The notes beneath the pieces are model-generated. The model ran no database searches and was not told where the DNA came from. It saw nothing but the letters and a program-made list of their open reading frames with translations. DNA of 64,000 nucleotides, from positions 36,678,106 through 36,742,105 of the forward strand of contig CP136063.1 in assembly GCA_032622095.1 (NCBI GenBank), in the 5' to 3' direction. Every line of letters starts with the position of its first letter. Within the stretch, counting starts at the first letter, position 1. Below, piece by piece: positions 54,413 through 64,000 of this stretch. The translations under genes and the position numbers were made by a program. The stretch comes from Siphonodentalium dalli. Lineage: Eukaryota; Mollusca; Scaphopoda; Gadilida; Siphonodentaliidae.

Positions 54413-54428
54413 GGCCCTGAAAAGGGCC
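54413..54428 (-). terminator. Histone-type 3' stem-loop of the third gene
   Basis: The minus strand reads GGCCCTTTTCAGGGCC, 19 nt after the stop of the gene ending at 54448. A second stem-loop follows 11 nt later. Confidence 0.85.
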
Positions 54429-54447
54429 GTTTTGTACGACATCAAAT

Positions 54448-54710
54448 TCACTTCCCAATTTTCTCAGAGTGAGAATTTTGCTTTTGTTGTCCCGCCTCAG
54501 ATAAAATAGGACAGCTAGGCTCGGCTGGTATGGTTGCTGTTCTTTTTTGCATGATCAGCTTTGAACGGGCGGTCACTTCTCTTGCGTACCTGTCCCACAT
54601 TATCTGCGGTGTCATCCCCATAGTTCCTCTCAGTATCGCCATCAAGGGTTCGGGGATTGCAGATATGTTGAGAACAATAGAATAAGTCTGAAGATCCGTC
54701 TTGAACTTGT
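54448..54710 (-). pseudogene. Third gene remnant of the element, 5'-truncated
   Basis: A minus-strand open frame begins right inside the right terminal arm and ends at the TGA at 54450-54448. It encodes about 85 residues, including YSIVLNISAIPEPLMAIL, MTPQIMWDRYAREVTAR and a Pro/Ser/Gln-rich tail. The ISAIPEPLMAILRG segment looks like folded-protein sequence. No family recognised. The 5' part seems lost at the junction with the 31-bp repeats. Confidence 0.5.
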
Positions 54711-54853
54711 ATCATGTCTGGGGGGTACTGGGCCATAGTGCCCATGTCTGGGGGGGTACTGGGCCATAGTGCCCATGTCTGGGGGGTACTGGGCCATAGT
54801 GCCCATGTCTGGGGGGGGGGGGGTACTGGGCCATAGTGCCCCCCATTACTACT
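54711..54853. repeat. Right terminal arm of 31-bp repeats
   Basis: Four copies of CATGTCTGGGGGGTACTGGG plus CCATAGTGCC, the last with an expanded G run (13 G), then CCCCATTACTACT. Inverted relative to the left arm. Confidence 0.9.
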
Positions 54854-54993
54854 CACATTCAGACCACAATTTTCTTCTCTATAAAGCTCAGCAAAATCCT
54901 TATAAAGACTCCAGCAGAATGCGTGCTCATTGAAGGTCTGCAAACGTTATAGAATCATTTAGAAGAATGTATATGACTTCAGAAAATGATGCC

Positions 54994-55063
54994 AAATGCT
55001 TCATGTAAATGTGAGGAATAAATCCACAAAGGCATGGCAAACAATAATACAGGAGGCATGACT
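54994..55063. repeat. Single unit of the 73-bp satellite with unexpanded flanks
   Basis: One unit from AAATGCTTCATGTAAATG to GGAGGCATGACT. Its left flank (AGAAGAATGTATATGACTTC) matches the left flank of the big array at 57256-57290. Confidence 0.85.
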
Positions 55064-55951
55064 GAAGTTCGATTGCAAATAATATTTTTCTAAATCTCTT
55101 GGAATCCTCTCGATGAAGTCTGGTGGTTTTATTGACCTCATTCTCTTTGAAATTTTCTTAATCTTATTTCCAACAAAATATGGCTTATTGGAATTTTTTG
55201 AAGAAAATGTTTTTTTCGCAAATATTTTGTTATTCCAAGCAAGACTCCATGCATGTAGTCTGGAACGGTCCTATTTATGATGTTATACAATGGCATAGCA
55301 AGCAGTAAGCCCAGATGGTCTGCATATACCCTTTATTCTATTATGTGCAGTTGCTGTCACATACATGTATGAATCATGATTCCTATAATTGGGTTTTTCG
55401 CTTTCATTTCTGTAGGGGTCGTATCTTGTCGTTACCTTTTAGGATTTATAATAGTGGGGCTATGAGTTCCAATTTCGTTAGTTAGCTTAGTGAAAACCAG
55501 AGAAGACGTCATGGCATAGTTCATGACGTCATTTATGTTTATTATTCATATTACTTGGGGTGTATGATTGTTACCAGTAATTTATAATTTGTGCTTAGCC
55601 ATACTAGGGTTATTGTTGAGTGAATTGCTGAGGGTTCGAAGAAAAACATTGGAAGCCTATGGGAGGTTTATGTCTTTTCACTCGAAATCTGCCAATTACA
55701 CTTTTCTATGTATGAATAAAATCCTACTGCATAACATTCAGACAGAGGTTACTGTAAATGTGATCATTTTTGTTATGTTTGGAGTCAATTGTAATAGCCA
55801 GTTTGCGGTATTCTGTACAAGTAGGATTTTATTTACCTCAAAATACTTGCACATGTTAATTAATATTCCACACCACTATTGAATAACTCATTATTTTCTG
55901 TTTTATAGTTTTATAGCTTTGTACATTAAACAATTACTAAGGTTCAAACCT
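55064..55951. other. Stretch without a recognised gene
   Basis: A 104-aa plus ORF (55568-55882) is hydrophobic and Lys-poor without a family match, so it is not called. Confidence 0.4.
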
Positions 55952-56231
55952 TCAAATCTATACAACTCTGACAAAAAACAGCATCCTCGTAAGGCTGAAG
56001 ACTTTCTTCAAATCTATACAACTCTGACAAAAAACAGCATCCTCGTAAGGCTGAAGACTTTCTTCAAATCTATACAACTCTGACAAAAAACAGCATCCTC
56101 GTAAGGCTGAAGACTTTCTTCAAATCTATACAACTCTGACAAAAAACAGCATCCTCGTAAGGCTGAAGACTTTCTTCAAATCTATACAACTCTGACAAAA
56201 AACAGCATCCTCGTAAGGCTGAAGACTTTCA
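55952..56231. repeat. 56-bp tandem repeat, five copies
   Basis: Unit TCAAATCTATACAACTCTGA, then CAAAAAACAGCATCCTCGTA and AGGCTGAAGACTTTCT. Copies are near-identical, suggesting recent expansion. Confidence 0.95.
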
Positions 56232-56298
56232 CGCAGTATTAGTGGCAAACATCGAAGGTGAAACCATCTCGAGCATCCATCACATGCTTGCTGAAATT

Positions 56299-56402
56299 GA
56301 TTAGAAGTATGTTAGCGTGCAACTTTATATGATTAGAAGTATGTTAGCGTGCAACTTTATATGAGTGATTAGAAGTATGTTAGCGTGCAACTTTATATGA
56401 GT
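56299..56402. repeat. About 36-bp tandem repeat, three copies
   Basis: GATTAGAAGTATGTTAGCGT followed by GCAACTTTATATGAGT. The first copy lacks GAGT. Confidence 0.9.
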
Positions 56403-56424
56403 TTTCCTAAACCTTAAAATATTT

Positions 56425-56607
56425 CTAACCTTCATCTTTCTCTGACTTTGTGGAGTAATGCCGCGTAGTCGATATGAATTTGCACCCTATCGTGTCTTCA
56501 AACGCATCCTTGAGCTGTCCAAACTGCTGTTCGGTTGACACATAACCATATAATTTGGGTTCTTCAAACGTTTCTTTAAAAAAAGCTGACCAACCGGTTG
56601 CAGACAT
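56425..56607 (-). CDS. Possible first exon of an unnamed gene
   Basis: A 60-aa minus ORF begins MSATGWSAFFKETFEEPKLY. A stop codon overlaps a plausible donor (GATGAAG|GTTAGAAA), so the exon may continue by splicing to the left. The protein looks like a folded domain (FGQLKDAFEDTIGCKFIS). I do not recognise a family and find no downstream exon in the repeats to the left. Confidence 0.35.
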   Translation of the reverse strand: MSATGWSAFFKETFEEPKLYGYVSTEQQFGQLKDAFEDTIGCKFISTTRHYSTKSEKDEG

Positions 56608-57255
56608 TTTTCCTGAAATGATGAATTTATGTTATACCATTTGCTTCCATATGTTATTCAATATGAATTAACAGAGCTACTTAATGTGTGGGGAAAATAA
56701 TTGGTGCCGACACATTATTATCAGAAATTATGGTTTTATCCGCTTGAGAGGAAGCAATAAACTACAGTAAAGGTTCACAAATTAAAAAAAATTAATGCGA
56801 CCTTTGTATCTCTATCATTTCTTCGCGGGTCAAATTCTTAAGAGTTCCCATACGATAATAAGCGAAGCTTCGGCACATGTATGCCAAAGCAAATTAACAT
56901 GTCCATGTATGTTGGACAAGGTAGATCTATGTTAGGTGACAAACTATAATAGTCCAGGAGATATTGGTCGACCTCTGCACCCCCCCCCCCCCCCCCCAGG
57001 ACTCAACTTCACTGCACTAATTTTCTAAATGTCTCTAATTTTTTTCGGTTAACAAGAAAAGTAAGTGGCCGCAGAGACTCCAGACAAGATGGCGTCCACC
57101 ATGGCGGCCATTTTTTTTTTTATATGCACAAGGTCTCTTTGATCGCCGTTATAGTAAAGATGATATAAAATGCGGTCTTGTTTTCCGCTCGATTCGTTAT
57201 GCTAATATACAACCCTTACAAATTAGCCAAAAATCTGACACCAGAATCCAATCAA
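56608..57255. other. Non-coding stretch with poly-C tract and ATGGCGGCCAT words
   Basis: A 20-nt C run lies at about 56979. AAGATGGCGTC and CCATGGCGGCCATTTT near 57090-57110 resemble YY1-type sites. No gene recognised. Confidence 0.4.
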
Positions 57256-60200
57256 TCAGAAGAATGCATATGCCTTCAGAAAACGATGCCAAATGCTTCA
57301 TGTAAATGTGAGGAATAAATCCACAGCGGCATGGCAAACAATAATACAGGAGGCATGACTGCCAAATGCTTCATGTAAATGTGAGGAATAAATCCACAGC
57401 GGCATGGCAAACAATAATACAGGAGGCATGACTGCCAAATGCTTCATGTAAATGTGAGGAATAAATCCACAGAGGCATGGCTAACAATAATACAGGAGGC
57501 ATGACTGTCAAATGCTTCATGTAAATGTGAGGAATAAATCCACAGAGGCATGGCAAACAATAATACAGGAGGCATGACTGCCAAATGCTTCATGTAAATG
57601 TCAGCAATAAATCCACAGCGCCATGGCTAACAATAATACAGGAGGCATGACTGCCAAATGCTTCATGTAAATGTGAGGAATAAATCCACAGAGGCATGGC
57701 AAACAATAATACAGGAGGCATGACTGCCAAATGCTTCATGTAAATGTGAGGAATAAATCCACAGAGGCATGGCAAACAATAATACAGGAGGCATGACTGT
57801 CAAATGCTTCATGTAAATGTGAGGAATAAATCCACAGAGACATGGCTAACAATAATACAGGAGGCATGACTGCCAAACGCTTCATGTAAATGTCAGCAAT
57901 AAATCCACAGAGGCATGGCAAACAATAATACAGGAGGCATGACTGCCAAACGCTTCATGTAAATGTGAGGAATAAATCCAGGCATGGCAAACAATAATAC
58001 AGGAGGCATGACTGTCAAATGCTTCATGTAAATGTGAGGAATAAATCCACAGAGGCATGGCAAACAATACAGGAGGCATGACTGTCAAACGCTTCATGTA
58101 AATGTGGGGAATAAATCCACAGAGGCATGGCAAACAATAATACAGGAGGCATGACTGTCAAATGCTTCATGTAAATGTGGGGAATAAATCCACAGAGGCA
58201 TGGCAAACAATAATACAGGAGGCATGACTGTCAAATGCTTCATGTAAATGTGGGGAATAAATCCACAGAGGCATGGCAAACAATAATACAGGAGGCATGA
58301 CTGTCAAATGCTTCATGTAAATGTGAGGAATAAATCCAGGCATGGCAAACAATAATACAGGAGGCATGACTGTCAAATGCTTCATGTAAATGTGAGGAAT
58401 AAATCCAGGCATGGCAAACAATAATACAGGAGGCATGACTGTCAAATGCTTCATGTAAATGTGAGGAATAAATCCACAGAGGCATGGCAAACAATAATAC
58501 AGGAGGCATGACTGTCAAATGCTTCATGTAAATGTGAGGAATAAATCCACAGAGGCATGGCAAACAATAATACAGGAGGCATGACTGCCAAATGCTTCAT
58601 GTAAATGTCAGCAATAAATCCACAGCGCCATGGCTAACAATAATACAGGAGGCATGACTGCCAAATGCTTCATGTAAATGTCAGGAATAAATCCACAGGC
58701 ATGGCAAACAATAATACAGGATGCATGACTGCCAAATGCTTCATGTAAATGTGAGGAATAAATCCACAGAGGCATGGCAAACAATAATACAGGAGGCATG
58801 ACTGTCAAATGCTTCATGTAAATGTGAGGAATAAATCCACAGAGACATGGCTAACAATAATACAGGAGGCATGACTGCCAAACGCTTCATGTAAATGTCA
58901 GCAATAAATCCACAGAGGCATGGCAAACAATAATACAGGAGGCATGACTGCCAAACGCTTCATGTAAATGTGAGGAATAAATCCAGGCATGGCAAACAAT
59001 AATACAGGAGGCATGACTGTCAAATGCTTCATGTAAATGTGAGGAATAAATCCACAGAGGCATGGCAAACAATACAGGAGGCATGACTGTCAAACGCTTC
59101 ATGTAAATGTGGGGAATAAATCCACAGAGGCATGGCAAACAATAATACAGGAGGCATGACTGTCAAATGCTTCATGTAAATGTGGGGAATAAATCCACAG
59201 AGGCATGGCAAACAATAATACAGGAGGCATGACTGTCAAATGCTTCATGTAAATGTGAGGAATAAATCCACAGAGGCATGGCAAACAATAATACAGGAGG
59301 CATGACTGTCAAATGCTTCATGTAAATGTGAGGAATAAATCCAGGCATGGCAAACAATAATACAGGAGGCATGACTGTCAAATGCTTCATGTAAATGTGA
59401 GGAATAAATCCACAGAGGCATGGCAAACAATAATACAGGAGGCATGACTGTCAAATGCTTCATGTAAATGTGAGGAATAAATCCACAGAGGCATGGCAAA
59501 CAATAATACAGGAGGCATGACTGTCAAATGCTTCATGTAAATGTGAGGAATAAATCCACAGAGGCATGGCAAACAATAATACAGGAGGCATGACTGTCAA
59601 ATGCTTCATGTAAATGTGGGGAATAAATCCACAGAGGCATGGCAAACAATAATACAGGAGGCATGACTGTCAAATGCTTCATGTAAATGTGAGGAATAAA
59701 TCCAGGCATGGCAAACAATAATACAGGAGGCATGACTGTCAAATGCTTCATGTAAATGTGAGGAATAAATCCACAGAGGCATGGCAAACAATACAGGAGG
59801 CATGACTGTCAAATGCTTCATGTAAATGTGGGGAATAAATCCACAGAGGCATGGCAAACAATAATACAGGAGGCATGACTGTCAAATGCTTCATGTAAAT
59901 GTGAGGAATAAATCCACAGAGGCATGGCAAACAATACAGGAGGCATGACTGGCAAATGCTTCATGTAAATGTGGGGAATAAATCCACAGAGGCATGGCAA
60001 ACAATAATACAGGAGGCATGACTGTCAATTGCTTCATGTAAATGTGGGGAATAAATCCACAGAGGCATGGCAAACAATAATACAGGAGGCATGACTGTCA
60101 AATGCTTCATGTAAATGTGAGGAATAAATCCAGGCATGGCAAACAATAATACAGGAGGCATGACTGTCAAATGCTTCATGTAAATGTGAGGAATAAATCC

Positions 60201-60654
60201 AGGCATGGCAAACAATAATACAGGAGGCATGACTGTCAAATGCTTTATGTAAATGTGAGGAATAAATCCAGGCATGGCAAACAATAATACAGGAGGCATG
60301 ACTGTCAAATGCTTCATGTAAATGTGAGGAATAAATCCACAGAGGCATGGCAAACAATACAGGAGGCATGACTGTCAAACGCTTCATGTAAATGTGGGGA
60401 ATAAATCCACAGAGGCATGGCAAACAATAATACAGGAGGCATGACTGTCAAATGCTTCATGTAAATGTGGGGAATAAATCCACAGAGGCATGGCAAACAA
60501 TAATACAGGAGGCATGACTGTCAAATGCTTCATGTAAATGTGAGGAATAAATCCAGGCATGGCAAACAATAATACAGGAGGCATGACTCAAATGCTTCAT
60601 GTAAATGTGAGGAATAAATCCAGGCATGGCAAACAATAATACAGGAGGCATGAC
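57256..60654. repeat. 73-bp satellite array, left block, about 46 units
   Basis: Unit AAATGCTTCATGTAAATGTG, then AGGAATAAATCCACAGAGGC, ATGGCAAACAATAATACAGG and AGGCATGACTGTC (73 bp). Common length variants are 69 bp (lacking ACAG) and 70 bp (lacking AAT). Variant patterns show a repeat of about 1005 bp (57.74-58.20 kb recurs at 58.74-59.21 kb). Because 73 is not a multiple of three, each frame closes after about 60 codons and gives many overlapping ORFs that are not genes. Confidence 0.95.
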
Positions 60655-61572
60655 CAGGGTTGGCTGATTTAAATCAAGCGATTTAAATCATTGATTTAAA
60701 TCAAGATTTAAATCAATGATTTTTTTCAAAAAAATCATTGATTTAAATCAAATTTGTTCAAATGATGATAAAAAGTAAAGAACTGCAATATCTAACAAGG
60801 TTTCTGTAAACTAAAACATGAGTATGATTAATCAATATTCAAATTGGATAATAGATATGAAATTGTACAGTAATTATCAACCCTATATAAAATAGTCATA
60901 CTGCATGGTACCATATTTACTGTTCCAGCAATGGCCTGTCCCACTTTATAGCATTGTTCGTATTGTTTGTAACTACACTCAGATTCAGTACGCCTCAATA
61001 TACATTGTTTAATTTTCTTTCCCCCTTTTCTCATTGCCATACATATAATTGCTAACTGAGAAGTTCTACCATATACTCTGCCATCTAGATGTAACTGCTC
61101 TAGTTGTCTAGTGCCTATACTTGATATATAGTGTGATTACGTATGTCCTCAAGTCACTGAGAGCGAACGTGATTGATAATATATTCAGTTTTCATCTAAA
61201 ATTGTCTAAATTTATTAGTAAAAGTTTTAAGCACAGGTCTACCTTTACAGATATCACAACATTGAAACCCATATGGACCTAAGTGTATGCATAAAGCACA
61301 TGGTTGCTATATCTGTATTGCCATATTTGTGTGTTCATTGGTAACCAAAAAAAATAATACAATCACAGAATTCTGATTAATCCAGCCTTGGATATAATAA
61401 GCAACACATTTCAGAACCTTCATTTATCAAAGACATTGCACAATTACATATTTTCATAACAGTTAGAAAAAAAAATCAAATAAATCGATTTAAATCAAAG
61501 AAATCTTGATTTAAATCAAATAAATCGATTTTTTTGATTTATTTAAAAAAATCAAAAAAAACACCAACCCTG
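60655..61572. mobile_element. 918-bp hAT-type non-autonomous element in the satellite
   Basis: Ends CAGGGTTGG and CCAACCCTG. Flanked by a perfect 8-bp duplication, GGCATGAC (60647-60654 and 61573-61580). Subterminal regions are palindromic runs of GATTTAAATCA. The interior (60780-61440) is AT-rich without a gene; a 70-aa minus ORF (60828-61040) is not convincing. Confidence 0.92.
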
Positions 61573-64000
61573 GGCATGACTGTCAAATGCTTCATGTAAA
61601 TGTGAGGAATAAATCCACAGAGGCATGGCAAACAATAATACAGGAGGCATGACTGTCAAATGCTTCATGTAAATGTGAGGAATAAATCCACAGAGGCATG
61701 GCAAACAATAATACAGGAGGCATGACTGTCAAATGCTTCATGTAAATGTGAGGAATAAATCCACAGAGGCATGGCAAACAATAATACAGGAGGCATGACT
61801 GTCAAATGCTTCATGTAAATGTGGGGAATAAATCCACAGAGGCATGGCAAACAATAATACAGGAGGCATGACTGTCAAATGCTTCATGTAAATGTGAGGA
61901 ATAAATCCAGGCATGGCAAACAATAATACAGGAGGCATGACTGTCAAATGCTTCATGTAAATGTGAGGAATAAATCCACAGAGGCATGGCAAACAATACA
62001 GGAGGCATGACTGTCAAATGCTTCATGTAAATGTGGGGAATAAATCCACAGAGGCATGGCAAACAATAATACAGGAGGCATGACTGTCAAATGCTTCATG
62101 TAAATGTGAGGAATAAATCCACAGAGGCATGGCAAACAATACAGGAGGCATGACTGGCAAATGCTTCATGTAAATGTGGGGAATAAATCCACAGAGGCAT
62201 GGCAAACAATAATACAGGAGGCATGACTGTCAATTGCTTCATGTAAATGTGGGGAATAAATCCACAGAGGCATGGCAAACAATAATACAGGAGGCATGAC
62301 TGTCAAATGCTTCATGTAAATGTGAGGAATAAATCCAGGCATGGCAAACAATAATACAGGAGGCATGACTGTCAAATGCTTCATGTAAATGTGAGGAATA
62401 AATCCAGGCATGGCAAACAATAATACAGGAGGCATGACTGTCAAATGCTTTATGTAAATGTGAGGAATAAATCCAGGCATGGCAAACAATAATACAGGAG
62501 GCATGACTGTCAAATGCTTCATGTAAATGTGAGGAATAAATCCACAGAGGCATGGCAAACAATACAGGAGGCATGACTGTCAAACGCTTCATGTAAATGT
62601 GGGGAATAAATCCACAGAGGCATGGCAAACAATAATACAGGAGGCATGACTGTCAAATGCTTCATGTAAATGTGGGGAATAAATCCACAGAGGCATGGCA
62701 AACAATAATACAGGAGGCATGACTGTCAAATGCTTCATGTAAATGTGAGGAATAAATCCAGGCATGGCAAACAATAATACAGGAGGCATGACTGTCAAAT
62801 GCTTCATGTAAATGTGAGGAATAAATCCAGGCATGGCAAACAATAATACAGGAGGCATGACTGTCAAATGCTTCATGTAAATGTGAGGAATAAATCCACA
62901 GAGGCATGGCTAACAATAATACAGGAGGCATGACTGTCAAATGCTTCGTGTAAATGTGAGGAATAAATCCACAGAGGCATGGCAATCAATAATACAGGAG
63001 GCATGACTGTCAAATGCTTCATGTAAATGTGAGGAATAAATCCACAGCGGCATGGCTAACAATAATACAGGAGGCATGACTGTCAAATGCTTCATGTAAA
63101 TGTCTGGAATAAATCCACAGAGGCATGGCAAACAATAATACAGGAGGCATGACTGTCAAATGCTTCATGTAAATGTGAGGAATAAATCCACAGAGGCATG
63201 GCAAACAATACAGGAGGCATGACTGTCAAATGCTTCATGTAAATGTGAGGAATAAATCCACAGAGGCATGGCTAACAATTATACAGGAGGCATGACTGTC
63301 AAATGCTTCATGTAAATGTCAGCAATAAATCCACAGCGCCATGGCTAACAATAATACAGGAGGCATGACTGCCAAATGCTTCATGTAAATGTCAGTAATA
63401 AATCCACAGAGGCATGGCAAACAATAATACAGGAGGCATGACTGTCAAATTCTTCATGTAAATGTGAGGAATAAATCCACAGAGGCATGGCTAACAATAA
63501 TACAGGAGGCATGACTGTCAAATGCTTCATGTAAATGTGAGGAATAAATCCACAGAGGCATGGCTAACAATAATACAGGAGGCATGACTGTCAAATGCTT
63601 CATGTAAATGTGAGGAATAAATCCACAGAGGCATGGCAATCAATAATACAGGAGGCATGACTGTCAAATGCTTCATGTAAATGTGAGGAATAAGTCCACA
63701 GCGGCATGGCAAACAATAATACAGGAGGCATGACTGTCAAATGCTTCATGTAAATGTCAGGAATAAATCCACAGAGGCATGGCAAACAATAATACAGGAG
63801 GCATGACTGTCAAATGCTTCATGTAAATGTGAGGAATAAATCCACAGAGGCATGGCAAACAATAATACAGGAGGCATGACTGTCAAATGCTTCATGTAAA
63901 TGTGAGGAATAAATCCACAGAGGCATGGCAAACAATAATATAGAAGCCATGACTGTCAAATGCTTCATGTAAATGTGAGGAATAAATCCACAGAGGCATG
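61573..64000. repeat. 73-bp satellite array, right block, about 33 units, open at the right edge
   Basis: Same unit as the left block. The first 1.28 kb repeats the variant order of about 59.37-60.65 kb (offset 2205 bp, or about 1279 bp after removing the hAT element and its duplication), so the array grew by large-block duplication. Units near 63.0-63.7 kb are more diverged. Confidence 0.95.

Larger units (their letters stand above)
51988..54853. mobile_element. Polinton-like element with histone-type 3' stem-loops
   Basis: This 2866-bp element starts AGTAGTAATGGGG and ends CCCCATTACTACT. It is flanked by a perfect 6-bp direct repeat, CACATT (51982-51987 and 54854-54859). AG..CT ends and 6-bp duplications are the hallmarks of Polinton/Maverick integration. 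Both terminal arms consist of copies of a 31-bp G/C-rich repeat in opposite orientation. Between them lie an OTU-like gene (minus), a small basic gene (plus) and a truncated gene (minus). Each is followed by a perfect histone-mRNA stem-loop. Integrase, polymerase and capsid genes are absent, so it is a deletion derivative or a dependent element. Its genes carry a nonsense codon and a frameshift. Confidence 0.8.

Noticed and set aside
56979-56998. C20 run as a biological feature
   Set aside because: Probably a simple homopolymer whose length is uncertain in sequencing.
57371-63931. Dozens of overlapping 60-130-aa minus-strand ORFs (MPCLCGFIPHIYMKH type)
   Set aside because: The 73-bp satellite read in rotating frames. 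Similarity between them reflects the DNA repeat, not a protein family.
57256-64000. CRISPR-like array appearance (regular 73-bp units)
   Set aside because: No unique spacers between conserved repeats, no cas genes, and the genome is eukaryotic.

Overview
The window looks like accessory, repeat-dominated chromosomal DNA of a marine invertebrate, most likely a lophotrochozoan such as a mollusc. The evidence is AT-rich sequence, intron-like GT..AG boundaries, THAP/DDE_Tnp_4 transposases, a tyrosine-recombinase family, SGNH and SWIM/YqaJ gene fragments, Helitrons, hairpin MITEs and histone-type 3' stem-loops, which are a metazoan signal. I see no bacterial operons, no rRNA or tRNA gene and no CRISPR array. 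No complete conserved host gene can be named with certainty. Coordinates were read by hand and may be off by a few bases.

Layout. 0-5.2 kb: minisatellites, a hairpin MITE and a broken THAP/Harbinger-type transposase. 5.5-12.4 kb: a 1126-codon intronless DDE transposase-like gene between 37-bp inverted repeats about 5.3 kb apart, beside a decayed SGNH hydrolase. 13-18 kb: MITEs and a second broken DDE_Tnp_4 transposase. 19.2-21.7 kb: a tandem-duplicated tyrosine-recombinase pseudogene. One copy is disrupted by a 21-bp minisatellite, the other by a 226-bp MITE with an 8-bp target duplication. 24.2 and 46.5 kb: two near-identical 1.44-kb elements with CAGGGTTTCCG ends and 7-bp target duplications. 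27.0-39.3 kb: tandem Helitrons, one of them interrupted by a young 10.76-kb LTR element (1.95-kb LTRs, AATG duplication) with no recognisable coding capacity. 41.0-46.3 kb: degraded minus-strand gene pieces (coiled-coil/proline-rich exons, PHD-like and SWIM/YqaJ). 48.5-51.1 kb: tandem repeats and duplicated exons. 55.9-64 kb: tandem repeats and a 73-bp satellite array carrying a 918-bp hAT-type insertion.

The most unusual item is a compact element at 51988-54853. It has a perfect 6-bp target duplication (CACATT), termini starting AG and ending CT as in Polinton/Maverick elements, and inverted terminal arms built from a 31-bp G/C-rich repeat. Inside are two divergent genes and a third gene remnant. 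All three end 19-22 nt before a perfect histone-mRNA-type stem-loop (GGCCCTTTTCAGGGCC). The two divergent genes also share a promoter-like block at the same distance (about 85 bp) from each start codon. This looks like a small virus-like or Polinton-related element whose mRNAs would use replication-dependent histone 3'-end processing. One gene looks OTU-protease-like, with Ser where the catalytic Cys is expected. The copy here is broken by a nonsense codon and a frameshift.

Most genes here are therefore parts of selfish elements at different stages of decay, nested in one another: LTR element in Helitron, MITE in recombinase pseudogene, hAT in satellite.
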